Of a stretch of 64,000 nucleotides of DNA, positions 35,384 to 44,983 are shown in pieces (the stretch's first letter is position 1; each line of letters starts with the position of its first letter). Location of the stretch: assembly GCF_001418685.1 (NCBI RefSeq), contig NZ_LIVM01000005.1, forward strand, positions 62,001 through 126,000, in the 5' to 3' direction. The notes under the pieces are model-generated. The model searched no databases. It saw only the letters and a list, made by a program, of their open reading frames with translations, and was not told the origin of the DNA. The position numbers and the translations under genes were made by a program. This stretch comes from Apibacter mensalis. Lineage in GTDB: Bacteria > Bacteroidota > Bacteroidia > Flavobacteriales > Weeksellaceae.

Positions 35384-36211
35384 TTAATTTATAGAATCTT
35401 TCAAACTTTTAATTTCATCTCTGTCTAGCTTATCTACAACATATACTTTTTGTATATTACCCATATCTTGAAATAATTCAACTGAAATATTCCAATTACC
35501 TGTCTCCTCATCTATAGATTTGCTACTTACTCTTCCAATTAATATTCCTTCCGGATATATCTTTGATTTTCCATCAGTTTCAATAGTATCACCTATTTTT
35601 ACACTGACATATTTAGGTATATCTGACAAACACATGATTCTAGGATCTTCTCCTTGCCATAGTAATGTGCCATAATATTTACTAGATTTTAATCTAGCAT
35701 TTATTCTTGTATTTTTATTAAGAATCGAAATAACTTTAGAATAATTTTTAGTACAATTGATAATCATCCCAACTACCCCTGAAGAGGTTACCACTCCCAT
35801 TTCCGGGCTAACTCCCTGATCCGTTCCCCTATCTATAATTAAATAATTATTTGACCTTGTAATAGAGTTTGATATTATATCAGCTGTGGTATAATAATAT
35901 TTTTGCTTATATTTAGTAGAATCCAACATTGCAAAAAACTCAGGTTTAATCTTTTTTGTTTTTCCCAGAAACTTATTCCTATATTCTTTATTTTCTTCAA
36001 GCAGACGTTCATTTTCCTTCTTAAGATTTATATATGAGGTTAAATAGGATATTTTTGAATCTAAAAACCCGGTAAATGAAATTATTTTCTCTTCAAGAAT
36101 TGAATTATGATAAACATTTCTGTTAAATGTAAAAAAAAGAGCTGATATCTGCAAAAATAGAAATAGCAAAAACTTACTATTTTTTGATAGAAAATTTATC
36201 AATACAGACAT
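35384..36211 (-). CDS. mreC: rod shape-determining protein MreC
   Basis: Bitopic periplasmic scaffold that activates PBP2/RodA, 275 residues. A membrane helix (about 13-30) leads into a short coiled coil (about 55-80, NLKKENERLLEENKEYRN) and the double beta-barrel core. That core contains YLIIDRGTDQGVSPEMGVVT, SGVVGMI, the SRINARLK-like NTRINARLKSSKYYGTLLW, and a closing IYPEGILIGRV. It lies 28 bases after mreB on the same strand. Confidence 0.93.
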   Translation of the reverse strand: MSVLINFLSKNSKFLLFLFLQISALFFTFNRNVYHNSILEEKIISFTGFLDSKISYLTSYINLKKENERLLEENKEYRNKFLGKTKKIKPEFFAMLDSTKYKQKYYYTTADIISNSITRSNNYLIIDRGTDQGVSPEMGVVTSSGVVGMIINCTKNYSKVISILNKNTRINARLKSSKYYGTLLWQGEDPRIMCLSDIPKYVSVKIGDTIETDGKSKIYPEGILIGRVSSKSIDEETGNWNISVELFQDMGNIQKVYVVDKLDRDEIKSLKDSIN

Positions 36212-36239
36212 TAAAACGTTTTATCTTAAGAATAATTTA

Positions 36240-37268
36240 TTATTTAATTAAAAAATTCTCAAATTTTTCAATATTTTTTAGTGCAATACCGGTACCTCTA
36301 ACTACAGCTCTCAACGGATCATCAGCTATAAAAACGGGCAATCCTGTTTTCCTACCAATTCTTTGATCCAATCCTCTAAGTAAAGCCCCTCCTCCTGCTA
36401 GATATATACCAGTGTTATATATGTCTGCAGATAATTCAGGAGGTGTTCTTGATAAAGTTTCCATTATAGCATCTTCTATTCTTAAAATGGATTTATCAAG
36501 AGCTCTGGCCATTTCTTTATAATTAACCATAATTTCTTTTGGTTTACCGGTAATTAAGTCTCTACCTTGAACCGGTAAATCTTCAGGTGGATTATCTAAT
36601 TCTTCAAGCCCTGAGCCAACTTCCATTTTAATATGTTCAGCAGTTTTTTCTCCGATGAATAAATTATGGTGAGTTCTTAAATAATATAGAATATCATTAT
36701 TAAAAACATCCCCAGCAATTTTAATAGAATTATCACATACAATACCACCCAATGCTATAACTGCTATTTCGGTTGTTCCTCCTCCTATATCTATAATCAT
36801 ATTCCCTTTAGGCTGAGTTACATCAATTCCAACACCAATAGCTGCTGCCATAGGCTCATAAATTAATTTCACATCCTTGGCATTTACTTTAGCTGCGGAA
36901 TCTTTTACTGCTCTTTTTTCAACCTCTGTTATTCCTGAAGGAATACAAATAACCATCCTCAACGAAGGATTAAAAATTTTACCTTTTATTCCCGGGATTT
37001 GTTTTATAAACTCCCTGATCATATGTTCAGAGGCGCCAAAATCGGCTATAACTCCGTCTTTTAGAGGTCTAATAGTTTTAATGTCATCATGGGTTTTCCC
37101 CTGCATTTGTTTAGCTATTTCTCCGACCGCAATAGGTTTCATAGTTCTTCTATCAATCGCTACTATAGAAGGGCTGTCTACTACCACTTTATTATTATGA
37201 ATGATTAGAGTATTTGCTGTACCCAAATCAATTGCAATTTCTTGTGTAAGAAAATCAAATAATCCCAT
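36240..37268 (-). CDS. mreB: rod shape-determining protein MreB
   Basis: Bacterial actin that guides side-wall synthesis, 342 residues. Phosphate 1 loop DLGTANTLI, phosphate 2 MIDIGGGTTEIAVI, and the adenosine site GIYLAGGGALLRGLD are all present, and the N-terminal FDFLTQ amphipathic stretch can bind the membrane. It is first in the operon mreB-mreC-mreD-mrdA-rodA and has its own TAnnTTTG promoter, so the presence of the whole set indicates a rod-shaped cell. Confidence 0.96.
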   Translation of the reverse strand: MGLFDFLTQEIAIDLGTANTLIIHNNKVVVDSPSIVAIDRRTMKPIAVGEIAKQMQGKTHDDIKTIRPLKDGVIADFGASEHMIREFIKQIPGIKGKIFNPSLRMVICIPSGITEVEKRAVKDSAAKVNAKDVKLIYEPMAAAIGVGIDVTQPKGNMIIDIGGGTTEIAVIALGGIVCDNSIKIAGDVFNNDILYYLRTHHNLFIGEKTAEHIKMEVGSGLEELDNPPEDLPVQGRDLITGKPKEIMVNYKEMARALDKSILRIEDAIMETLSRTPPELSADIYNTGIYLAGGGALLRGLDQRIGRKTGLPVFIADDPLRAVVRGTGIALKNIEKFENFLIK

Positions 37269-37353
37269 TTAACTTTTAAATAATTGTACTATTTGGTTGA
37301 ATGAATTCTCGAAAAAATTATAAAAATACCTCTTCTCAAACTTCTAGGTTTTG

Positions 37354-37361
37354 CAAAGATA
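37354..37361 (-). promoter_or_regulatory. promoter -7 element for the mre operon
   Basis: On the minus strand TATCTTTG followed by C is a perfect TAnnTTTG match. The leader to the mreB ATG (37268) would be about 80 bases, long enough for regulation. Confidence 0.6.
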
Positions 37362-37422
37362 TAACATCTTTATTGAAAATGATATATTAGTTAGAATATT
37401 TTTGTTTAAGACTTTTTATCTG

Positions 37423-39189
37423 TTATTTAATTTCTATATCAAAAGGCATTAAACACATAACACCTTGATTCCTTTCTATATTTTTAATTCTTTGAAATAA
37501 CTTATAATTTTCCCTACCTAACTCATATTTTATAAGTTTCCCTACTATTCCTGTATTATCATCATTGTTATTATTGGATGTAATCATATTTACTATAAGA
37601 TCCCAACCGGATCTTTCTTTCGGATATGAAACTAAATTATAGGTAATTACACCTGCTTTTTTAGCAGCATAATCAATAGCATCATAAAAACCGCCAATTT
37701 GGTCTACCAATCCATTTTCTAAAGCTTCTTTTCCACTCCATATTCTCCCTTTACCTAAGGAATCTACTTGATTAAAAGTCATTTTCCTGCCCTTCATTAC
37801 TTCATTAATAAATTTTTTATAAGTTATATCTATTCCTTTACTCATAATTTCTTTGAATCCTTGAGAAGTTCCTTGTGTTAGTGAATAATACATGGAATTT
37901 GAGTTTGTAGAAACATAATCTGAGTTAATACCCACATTATTGGCTAATTTCTTAACATCAGGAATCATTCCTAAAACCCCAATGGATCCAGTAAGCGTAT
38001 TTTCTTGTGCGTAAATTTTATCAGCCGCCATTGAAATATAATAGCCTCCGGAAGCAGCTATATCACTAAATGATACTATTAGAGGTTTTTTCTCTTTTAA
38101 CTCATATAATTCATACAAAATTTCAGCTGATGCGTTTGCACTTCCTCCCGGCGAATTTATTCGTAAAATCACCGCTTTTATATCATCATCATTTTTTATT
38201 TCATTAATTTGATCAATGAATGTTTTGGAATAAATATCTGTATTTCCCTTACCTGTATATATTTGTCCCGTTGCATATAATATTGCTATTTTATTATCGC
38301 TGCGTGAAATATTTTGAGCTATTTCTTTATATTGATCTATAGATATTTTATTAAATAGGTCATCATTCGCCAGACCTAATTTCTTTTTAAGTAAATTCTC
38401 ATATTGAGATTCATATATTAACTTGTCTACTAGTTTATATTTAAAAGCTAATTCAGGGATAAAACTATATAAACTATCAACATATTTATTAAAATTTTCG
38501 ATGGAAATTTTCCTTGACGCAATTATATCATTGGATATTTTATACCAAAAATTCTGCAATATATTTTTTAACTGATATCTATTCTCTTCAGAAAGATTAT
38601 CTCTTATATAGGGTTCTACTGCAGATTTATATTTACCGTGTCTGATCACTTCAAAATTTATCCCATACTTTTGACCTAAATTTTTATAAAATAACACTTC
38701 TGCAGATAAACCTGTTAATTCTATATTTGCATTAGGATTTAAAAACATTGAATCTGCTACTGAAGATAAATAATATGATTTTTGGTCACAGTCATTACTA
38801 TATGAATATATAAATTTTTTACTTTTTTTAAAGTTAAGTAAAGCCTGACGAATTTCAGAAATTTGTGAATATCCGGCATTTAAATTTGATAATTTAAGAC
38901 TAATTCCTTTTATCTTATCATCCGTTTGTGCATAGTTAATTACATCTAAAATATCTTTTAAAGAAATACTTTTATCATTATTCAATAAAGAAATGGATAT
39001 ATCTCTTTCGTTTGGATCTTCCAAAATAGAATTATTAAGATTTATTTCTAAAATTGATTTATCTTTAACCACAAATTTAGAAGGAATAAATGCGAAGATA
39101 TTTATGAAAATCAAGCTCAAGACAACTATACTTGATAATAAAAGAATACCAATAATAGTTGCCAATACTTGAAAGATAAATTTTTTCAT
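37423..39189 (-). CDS. sppA: signal peptide peptidase SppA (67 kDa type)
   Basis: Membrane-anchored serine protease that degrades cleaved signal peptides, 588 residues. One N-terminal membrane helix (about 5-35) is followed by two tandem S49 domains. The first carries the Lys-region (RHGKYKSAVEPY, Lys near 200). The second has the nucleophile in FSDIAASGGYYISMAADKIY, followed by TLTGSIGVLG. The double-domain size matches E. coli SppA. It ends 154 bases before mreB, which has its own promoter, and diverges from folK over 28 bp. Confidence 0.93.
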   Translation of the reverse strand: MKKFIFQVLATIIGILLLSSIVVLSLIFINIFAFIPSKFVVKDKSILEINLNNSILEDPNERDISISLLNNDKSISLKDILDVINYAQTDDKIKGISLKLSNLNAGYSQISEIRQALLNFKKSKKFIYSYSNDCDQKSYYLSSVADSMFLNPNANIELTGLSAEVLFYKNLGQKYGINFEVIRHGKYKSAVEPYIRDNLSEENRYQLKNILQNFWYKISNDIIASRKISIENFNKYVDSLYSFIPELAFKYKLVDKLIYESQYENLLKKKLGLANDDLFNKISIDQYKEIAQNISRSDNKIAILYATGQIYTGKGNTDIYSKTFIDQINEIKNDDDIKAVILRINSPGGSANASAEILYELYELKEKKPLIVSFSDIAASGGYYISMAADKIYAQENTLTGSIGVLGMIPDVKKLANNVGINSDYVSTNSNSMYYSLTQGTSQGFKEIMSKGIDITYKKFINEVMKGRKMTFNQVDSLGKGRIWSGKEALENGLVDQIGGFYDAIDYAAKKAGVITYNLVSYPKERSGWDLIVNMITSNNNNDDNTGIVGKLIKYELGRENYKLFQRIKNIERNQGVMCLMPFDIEIK

Positions 39190-39217
39190 TTCCTTTAATT
39201 AATAAATAACTAATTAG

Positions 39218-39631
39218 TTGATGAATAAGGTCATTTTGTTACTTGGCAGTAATTTAGGAGATAAAAAAAATAACATATCACAAGCAATAGGTTTTATCGA
39301 TTCTAAAATTGGTCGAATTATAAAAAGATCCAACCTAATTGAATCCGAACCAGAAGGTTATATTTCATCCAATAACTACCTAAATATGGGTATTGTTATT
39401 TGCACAGATTTATCGCCCACTCAACTTTTAAAATCAATTAAAGACATTGAAAAATCATTAGGCAGACTTAATGATACTTTTGTTAGTGGAAAATATGAGG
39501 ATAGGACTATCGATATTGATATAGTATCTTTTAACTCAATACTATTTTATTCTGAATCATTAAAAATACCTCATATTTCTCATCTTACAAAAAGATCTTT
39601 CTCAAAAAAAATTTTATATGAATTGGTTTAA
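39218..39631 (+). CDS. folK: HPPK (FolK), short form
   Basis: 6-Hydroxymethyl-7,8-dihydropterin pyrophosphokinase of folate synthesis. Present are LLLGSNLGDKKNNI (N-terminal loop), ESEPEGYISSNNYLNMGI, and the ATP/Mg motif YEDRTIDIDIVSFN. At 137 residues it is about 20 shorter than usual. After PHISHLTKRSF the normal terminal segment (hydrophobic-Pro-Leu and following helix) is replaced by a short basic end, SKKILYELV. The catalytic Asp residues are kept, so it may be functional, but a recent 3' truncation is possible. Confidence 0.82.
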   Translation: MMNKVILLLGSNLGDKKNNISQAIGFIDSKIGRIIKRSNLIESEPEGYISSNNYLNMGIVICTDLSPTQLLKSIKDIEKSLGRLNDTFVSGKYEDRTIDIDIVSFNSILFYSESLKIPHISHLTKRSFSKKILYELV

Positions 39632-39725
39632 TATATTTTTTTATTAAAAAAATTTTGATAATTTTACAACCTTCAATCATTTTGTATAGAAGAAGACTTA
39701 ATATACTTACTAATTAATTATAGTT

Positions 39726-41147
39726 ATGAATAAAAAATGTATTCTATTTTTACTTGCAGTTATTTGTACATGTTTAAATGTGCAAGCTCAAAATGTAGAT
39801 AGTAGTAATTTCACTGATGATTATGTAAAATTCACTAATGATCAAAAGCAATTTAATGACTGGTCTATATCTATATATGGAGGTGTTCCCTGGTTAATAA
39901 CATCTGACTTTACCTCTATAGATAATGGTGCTTCTAGCAAATGGAGAGTTGGATATGATTTTCAAGCTTCAATTAATAAACAAATTTCACATGTCTTCGG
40001 ATTAAATTTATTAGGTCAAATTGGTGAGACTAAACAAGGATATGGATCTGATAAAGTAGATGCTAAAACTAATTATTTTGCTTTAAGCATTTTAGGAGAT
40101 TTAAATGTTTCTTCTTTATTCAGAAGAATTGATAACAGGTCTCCATATAGATGGGCAATACATACATATGCAGGAGTAGGAACAATACAATATAAAGCTA
40201 AAACTAAATTCATAGAAAGAGGTTCTAATGTATATGAAACTATGGCTGACGAAGATATGGGGCTCAAATCCCTATTCGCTCAAATAGGTACCGGGTTAAC
40301 CTATAAAATAAATAAAAGATGGGATACATCTTTACGTGCCATGTATGTAATTACAGGTGACGAACTATTTGATGGTTCTGGTAATAATGGTCATTATCCA
40401 GATTTGCATAAAGGAGGTAAATCCGATAATTTTTTAACAACCTCATTGGGTATTACCTATAAAATTGGAAGGCATAACGAACATTTAAGCTGGGTGGATC
40501 CTTTAAGAGAAATGTTTACAAAAATTAATGATGTAGCCAGTCAACAACAATTAGAAGTTTGTGTTTTTGGAGATAAAGACGATGATGGAGTTTGTGACGA
40601 TTGGGATAGAGAATTAGATACTCCTAAAGGAGCACGTGTAGATGGATCAGGTAGAGCTTTAGATGTAGATATGGACGGTATAATTGACTTATATGACAAA
40701 TGTCCTACATTTCCTGGCCCTGAATCCAACGATGGTTGTCCTGAACCACAAAAATTAGCTGAAGATGCTATTAATCCACTAATTGCCACTATGGGAGGTA
40801 TTCAGTTTAATTTAGATTCAGACAAAATTCTTTTAGAATCACAACCGATTTTAGATCAAGTGGCTGATATCATAGTTAAATATGGTCAAGGTACTAGATT
40901 TTTAGTTGAAGGACACTCTGACGCTAGAGGTTCTGATGCATATAATCTTAATCTTTCTAAGAGAAGAGTTACTTCAGTAATTAAATATTTAGTTTCCAAA
41001 GGTGTTCCTCCTTATCAATTAACAGGTAAAGGCATGGGATTCACTACCCCTAAGTATCCTGAGTGTAAACCAGCCTCTAAATGTCCTGAATGGAAAAATA
41101 AAGAGAACAGAAGAGTTGTTTTCAAATTACTTGATTCAGCAGAATAA
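39726..41147 (+). CDS. OmpA-family outer-membrane protein
   Basis: Outer-membrane protein tying the membrane to peptidoglycan, 473 residues. A signal peptide (1-21, VQAQN) is followed by an eight-stranded barrel-like domain (about 25-255, ending ITYKIG). A linker with TSP type-3-like calcium repeats follows (DKDDDGVCDDWDRE, DVDMDGIIDLYDKCP, about 280-330). The C-terminal OmpA domain binds diaminopimelate through EGHSDARGSDAYNLNLSKRR. Four cysteines lie in the calcium-binding part and two near the end. The gene is monocistronic and ends in a strong terminator. Confidence 0.92.
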   Translation: MNKKCILFLLAVICTCLNVQAQNVDSSNFTDDYVKFTNDQKQFNDWSISIYGGVPWLITSDFTSIDNGASSKWRVGYDFQASINKQISHVFGLNLLGQIGETKQGYGSDKVDAKTNYFALSILGDLNVSSLFRRIDNRSPYRWAIHTYAGVGTIQYKAKTKFIERGSNVYETMADEDMGLKSLFAQIGTGLTYKINKRWDTSLRAMYVITGDELFDGSGNNGHYPDLHKGGKSDNFLTTSLGITYKIGRHNEHLSWVDPLREMFTKINDVASQQQLEVCVFGDKDDDGVCDDWDRELDTPKGARVDGSGRALDVDMDGIIDLYDKCPTFPGPESNDGCPEPQKLAEDAINPLIATMGGIQFNLDSDKILLESQPILDQVADIIVKYGQGTRFLVEGHSDARGSDAYNLNLSKRRVTSVIKYLVSKGVPPYQLTGKGMGFTTPKYPECKPASKCPEWKNKENRRVVFKLLDSAE

Positions 41148-41164
41148 AATTAATAGTAAATATA

Positions 41165-41195
41165 AAAAAAGCCTCTTAAAATAAGAGGCTTTTTT
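41165..41195 (+). terminator. rho-independent terminator after ompA-like gene
   Basis: Stem AAAAAGCCTCTTA / TAAGAGGCTTTTT (arms about 41166-41178 and 41182-41194) with a short A-rich loop and a T run, 18 bases after the stop codon. Confidence 0.9.
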
Positions 41196-41622
41196 GTTTA
41201 CTTAGATATTATAATTATTTATAATTTCATTATCATATATTATCTCTCTCAAATATTATTATATAATTAATTTTTAAATGAATTATAGTTAAATCTATGA
41301 ATTAACATTAGGATACTTTTGAAAAACTTATTAAATAAGGCTATTATTTTTTTATTTAAATACTATTTTTTACTATACACCAAGAGTAATACATCTTTTT
41401 AAATTAAATTCACTTATATCCTATATATTTAATATTCATTAAAATATACTTTATTTAACTAATTATGAAGTTTAATGAAAAGTACATTTACTTTCAATCT
41501 CGAGCATAATTATTACCTCAATCCCAAAAGCATCTTAACCAAATATCTAAAATGAAAATAAATACTGTTTTAATTAAAATTCAATTATTATCTTTCATAA
41601 TAATTAAACCATATTAATAAAA
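41196..41622. other. intergenic region between convergent units, nothing recognised
   Basis: About 430 bases of very AT-rich DNA between two terminators. I looked for protein remnants on both strands and for RNA structure and found no convincing signal. Confidence 0.5.
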
Positions 41623-41623
41623 T

Positions 41624-41652
41624 AAAAAAGCAGGTTAAAAACCTGCTTTTTT
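41624..41652 (-). terminator. terminator of the ribosomal protein supercluster
   Basis: Stem AAAAAAGCAGGTT / AACCTGCTTTTTT (41624-41636 and 41640-41652) with a 3-base A loop. Poly-T follows on either strand, so it works in both directions. It lies 19 bases after the rplQ stop. Confidence 0.9.
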
Positions 41653-41671
41653 ATTTTACAAAATTTATTAT

Positions 41672-42184
41672 TTATTCTTTAGTTTCAACTGATTTATTAT
41701 CAGATTGTACTTCACTAGATTCATTTACTACAGTATCTACTATTGATTCTATTGTATCCGATTTTTTAGTGGAACGACGACTTCTTCTAGTTACTTTTTT
41801 ATTAGATTCTCCTAAATTGTAAGTCTCATTAAAATCTACTAATTCAATAAGAGCGGTATCTGCACCATCTCCTAATCTAAAACCAGTTTTAATTATTCTA
41901 CAATATCCACCATTTCTTAAAGAAATTTTGGTAGCAATTGTTCTGAATAGTTCTGTAACTGCCTCCTTATTTTGAAGATAGCTAAAAACAATTCTTCTAT
42001 TGTGCGTAGTATCTTCTTTAGATTTAGTTAATAATGGTTCTATATATGTTCTTAATGCTTTAGCTTTAGCAACAGTTGTATTGATTCTCTTATGAAGAAT
42101 AAGAGAGGCAGCCATATTTGAAAGCATAGCTTTACGATGTGATGCCGTTCTCCCTAAATGATTAAACTTTTTTCCGTGTCTCAT
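41672..42184 (-). CDS. rplQ: 50S ribosomal protein L17
   Basis: Large-subunit protein near the exit tunnel. The core (1 to about 117) begins [20 protein letters not shown], the universal L17 start, and includes [11 protein letters not shown]-like [19 protein letters not shown]. Residues about 120-170 are an added Ser/Thr/Glu-rich, low-complexity tail with a basic patch ([10 protein letters not shown]), as is common in Bacteroidetes. It is the last gene of the supercluster, 9 bases after rpoA. Confidence 0.96.
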   Translation of the reverse strand: MRHGKKFNHLGRTASHRKAMLSNMAASLILHKRINTTVAKAKALRTYIEPLLTKSKEDTTHNRRIVFSYLQNKEAVTELFRTIATKISLRNGGYCRIIKTGFRLGDGADTALIELVDFNETYNLGESNKKVTRRSRRSTKKSDTIESIVDTVVNESSEVQSDNKSVETKE

Positions 42185-42193
42185 GATTTCTTA

Positions 42194-43186
42194 TTATTCT
42201 GCTTCTAATTTATACTTTGAAACATCCAAACCAAAAGTCAGATTCTTTGAATATACTAAATCTTCCAATTCGGTTAATGATTTTTTACCAAAATTCCTAA
42301 ACTTCATTAAATCTGATTTTGTAAAGGAAACTAATTCACCCAAAGTTTCAACTTCAGCAGCTTTTAGACAATTAAGAGCCCTAACAGATAGATCCATATC
42401 AACTAATTTAGTTTTTAATAGCTGTCTCATATGAAGAGCTTCTTCGTCATAAGTATCTGCAGATGAAACAACATCAGCTTCTAATGTTATTCTTTCATCA
42501 GAAAATAACATAAAATGATGAATTAATATTTTAGCTGCTTCTGTTAAAGCTTCTTGAGGGGTTATAGAACCATCTGTTTGAATATCTAGAATAAGCTTTT
42601 CATAATCTGTTCTCTGTTCAACACGGTAATCTTCAATGCTATAACTAACATTTCTGATAGGTGTATAAATAGAGTCAATTGCAATAGTTCCTATTGGAGC
42701 ATGATTAGATTTATTTTGTTCTGCAGGTACATACCCTCTTCCCTTATCTATATTAAAAGTTATATTAAATTTAACTGATTTATCCATATGACAAATCACC
42801 AAATCAGGATTTAAAACTTGATAGGAAGAAATAAATTTACCTAAATCTCCAGCTGTCAATTCTGATTTACCGGAGATTTGTGCAGTTACAATTTCATTTC
42901 CACCTTTATTGATTTGATTTTTAAATCTAACTTTTTTAAGATTCAATATGATTTCAGTCACATCTTCTATTACGCCCGGAATAGTTGAAAATTCATGTTC
43001 AACTCCCTCAATTTTTATTGATGTAATAGCGTATCCTTCCAACGAAGATAATAAAACTCTTCTTAAAGCATTTCCTACGGTTAATCCAAATCCAGGCTCT
43101 AAGGGTCTGAATTCAAATTGACCTTTAAAATCATCTGATTCAACTAAAATTACCTTATCAGGTTTTATAAAGTTTAAAATTGCCAT
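42194..43186 (-). CDS. rpoA: RNA polymerase subunit alpha
   Basis: Alpha subunit, 330 residues. The N-terminal dimerisation domain ([20 protein letters not shown] with the [15 protein letters not shown] segment) nucleates the assembly of beta and beta prime. After a flexible linker, the C-terminal domain (about 255-320, ELSVRALN-like [20 protein letters not shown], then LRNFGKKSL-like [13 protein letters not shown]) contacts promoters and activators. It stands between rpsD (24 bases) and rplQ, the standard alpha-operon order. Confidence 0.97.
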   Translation of the reverse strand: MAILNFIKPDKVILVESDDFKGQFEFRPLEPGFGLTVGNALRRVLLSSLEGYAITSIKIEGVEHEFSTIPGVIEDVTEIILNLKKVRFKNQINKGGNEIVTAQISGKSELTAGDLGKFISSYQVLNPDLVICHMDKSVKFNITFNIDKGRGYVPAEQNKSNHAPIGTIAIDSIYTPIRNVSYSIEDYRVEQRTDYEKLILDIQTDGSITPQEALTEAAKILIHHFMLFSDERITLEADVVSSADTYDEEALHMRQLLKTKLVDMDLSVRALNCLKAAEVETLGELVSFTKSDLMKFRNFGKKSLTELEDLVYSKNLTFGLDVSKYKLEAE

Positions 43187-43210
43187 ATAAATCTTAGCTA
43201 ATTTTTTATT

Positions 43211-43822
43211 TTATTTAGAATATAATTCGACTATCAATTGTTCTTTGATATCTTCAGGAATTTGAATTCTTTCAGGAACTACTTTAAAATCTCCTGATAG
43301 TTTTTCATCATTCCATACTAGCCATTCATAAGTTTTATGAGAATTATTAGCTAAAGCATCTTTAATTACTTGTAATGATTTAGATTTTTCTCTAACTCCA
43401 ATCACATCACCCGGTTTTAAAAGGTAAGACGGTATATTTACAATTTCACCATTTACGGTAATATGTTTATGGGAGACTAATTGACGAGATCCCGCTCTAG
43501 TATTAGACAACCCAAACCTATATACAACATTATCTAGTCTGGATTCGCATAATTGTAATAAAACTTCTCCGGTAATCCCTTTACTCCTCTGTGCTTTATT
43601 AAACAAATTTGCAAACTGTCTCTCTAAAATACCATAAGTGTATTTTGCTTTTTGTTTTTCTGCTAATTGAACTGCATATTCAGATTTTTTAGCACCTCTT
43701 CTCTTGTTCGGACCGTGTTGTCCTGGAGGATATTTTCTTCTTTCAAAATACTTATCTTCCCCATAAATAGCCTGTCCGAATTTTCTAGCTATTTTCGTTT
43801 TTGGACCAATATATCTTGCCAT
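43211..43822 (-). CDS. rpsD: 30S ribosomal protein S4
   Basis: Primary 16S rRNA binder of the small-subunit body and a contributor to decoding accuracy; in many bacteria it represses its own operon. Length 203 residues. The N-terminus [21 protein letters not shown] is the Bacteroidetes form. The S4 RNA-binding motif is at about 93-155 ([20 protein letters not shown], then [12 protein letters not shown]). There is no N-terminal zinc-binding cysteine cluster. Confidence 0.97.
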   Translation of the reverse strand: MARYIGPKTKIARKFGQAIYGEDKYFERRKYPPGQHGPNKRRGAKKSEYAVQLAEKQKAKYTYGILERQFANLFNKAQRSKGITGEVLLQLCESRLDNVVYRFGLSNTRAGSRQLVSHKHITVNGEIVNIPSYLLKPGDVIGVREKSKSLQVIKDALANNSHKTYEWLVWNDEKLSGDFKVVPERIQIPEDIKEQLIVELYSK

Positions 43823-43849
43823 TATAAAATTTGAATGATATTAATAGTA

Positions 43850-44242
43850 TTAAACTCTTCTTCTTTTTGGTGGTCTACATCCATTATGTGGTATAGGAGT
43901 AACATCAATTATTTCACTAACTTCAATACCGGCATTATGGATGGTTCGAATAGCAGATTCTCTTCCAGCTCCTGGACCTTTCACAAAAACTTTAACCCTT
44001 CTTAATCCTAATTCATACGCAACTTGCGCACAATTATCAGCTGCCATTTGAGCCGCATAAGGTGTATTTTTTTTAGAGCCTTTGAAACCCATTTTTCCAG
44101 CAGAAGCCCAAGATATTACTTCTCCATTTTTATTGGTTAAAGAGATGATAATATTATTAAAAGTGGCTTGAATGTGAGCTTCTCCTATCGCTTCAATTTT
44201 AACTTTTCTTTTTTTAGCTGTTTTTGACGCTGTTTTTGCCAT
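43850..44242 (-). CDS. rpsK: 30S ribosomal protein S11
   Basis: Platform protein of the small subunit that lies along the mRNA exit near the 3' end of 16S rRNA. Length 130 residues. Conserved parts are [34 protein letters not shown], the [14 protein letters not shown] loop and the basic end [10 protein letters not shown]. It follows rpsM by 11 bases. Confidence 0.97.
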   Translation of the reverse strand: MAKTASKTAKKRKVKIEAIGEAHIQATFNNIIISLTNKNGEVISWASAGKMGFKGSKKNTPYAAQMAADNCAQVAYELGLRRVKVFVKGPGAGRESAIRTIHNAGIEVSEIIDVTPIPHNGCRPPKRRRV

Positions 44243-44253
44243 ATTTTTATTTA

Positions 44254-44631
44254 TTATTTAGTGGCCTTTTTCTTATTAGCTACAGTTTTTCTTTTACCTT
44301 TTCTTGTACGAGAATTATTCTTAGTTCTTTGACCTCTGAGTGGTAAGCCCAAACGATGCCTAATACCTCTCTGACATCCGATATCCATTAAACGTTTAAT
44401 GTTCAATTGAATTTCAGAACGTAATTCTCCCTCAACTTTTACATTTTCGGAAATAAATTTTCTGATAGCATTAACTTCATCATCATTCCATTCAGAAACT
44501 TTTTTATCTTCACTAATTCCTGCATCTTTTAAAACTTTTGATGCAGTACTTTTACCAACACCGTATATATAGGTAAGGCCTATAACTCCTCTTTTATTTT
44601 TTGGTAAATCTACACCGGAAATTCTAGCCAT
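44254..44631 (-). CDS. rpsM: 30S ribosomal protein S13
   Basis: Head protein of the small subunit that touches the P-site tRNA and bridges to L5. Length 125 residues. It starts [20 protein letters not shown]; the central [20 protein letters not shown] is the rRNA-binding signature and the lysine-rich tail reaches the tRNA. The closing basic sequence ([16 protein letters not shown]) is typical. Confidence 0.97.
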   Translation of the reverse strand: MARISGVDLPKNKRGVIGLTYIYGVGKSTASKVLKDAGISEDKKVSEWNDDEVNAIRKFISENVKVEGELRSEIQLNIKRLMDIGCQRGIRHRLGLPLRGQRTKNNSRTRKGKRKTVANKKKATK

Positions 44632-44635
44632 AGTA

Positions 44636-44752
44636 TTAACCTTGTCTTTGTTTAAATTTAGGATTTTTTTTGTTTATAATGTATAGACGACCTTTACGTC
44701 TTACAACAATATCATCTGAACTTCTTTTTTTAAGTGATGCTCTAATTTTCAT
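44636..44752 (-). CDS. rpmJ: 50S ribosomal protein L36 (zinc-free form)
   Basis: A 38-residue gene read directly from the minus strand: it begins [20 protein letters not shown] and ends PKFKQRQG. L36 is the smallest bacterial ribosomal protein and packs 23S rRNA near helix 89. The four zinc ligands of the common form (Cys11, Cys14, Cys27, His33) are Ser11, Asp14, Asn27 and Phe33 here, so it cannot bind zinc. It sits in its standard place, 4 bases before rpsM and 12 after infA. Confidence 0.95.
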   Translation of the reverse strand: MKIRASLKKRSSDDIVVRRKGRLYIINKKNPKFKQRQG

Positions 44753-44764
44753 TTTCTTTCTATT

Positions 44765-44980
44765 TTAATATCTGAAAGTTATTCTTCCTTTTGATAAATC
44801 GTATGGTGACATTTCCAACCTTACTTTATCTCCAGGTAATAGTTTAATATAATGCATCCTCATTTTACCAGAAATATGCGCGGTTAAAATGTGACCATTT
44901 TCTAATTCTACTCTGAACATTGCATTAGACAATGCTTCAATGATAGTTCCGTCTTGTTCTATATGTTTTTGTTTCGCCAT
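44765..44980 (-). CDS. infA: translation initiation factor IF-1
   Basis: OB-fold factor that blocks the A site during initiation, 71 residues. The sequence [29 protein letters not shown] and [19 protein letters not shown] are unmistakable. It lies between secY (3 bases) and rpmJ as in most Bacteroidetes. Confidence 0.97.
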   Translation of the reverse strand: MAKQKHIEQDGTIIEALSNAMFRVELENGHILTAHISGKMRMHYIKLLPGDKVRLEMSPYDLSKGRITFRY

Positions 44981-44983
44981 ATA

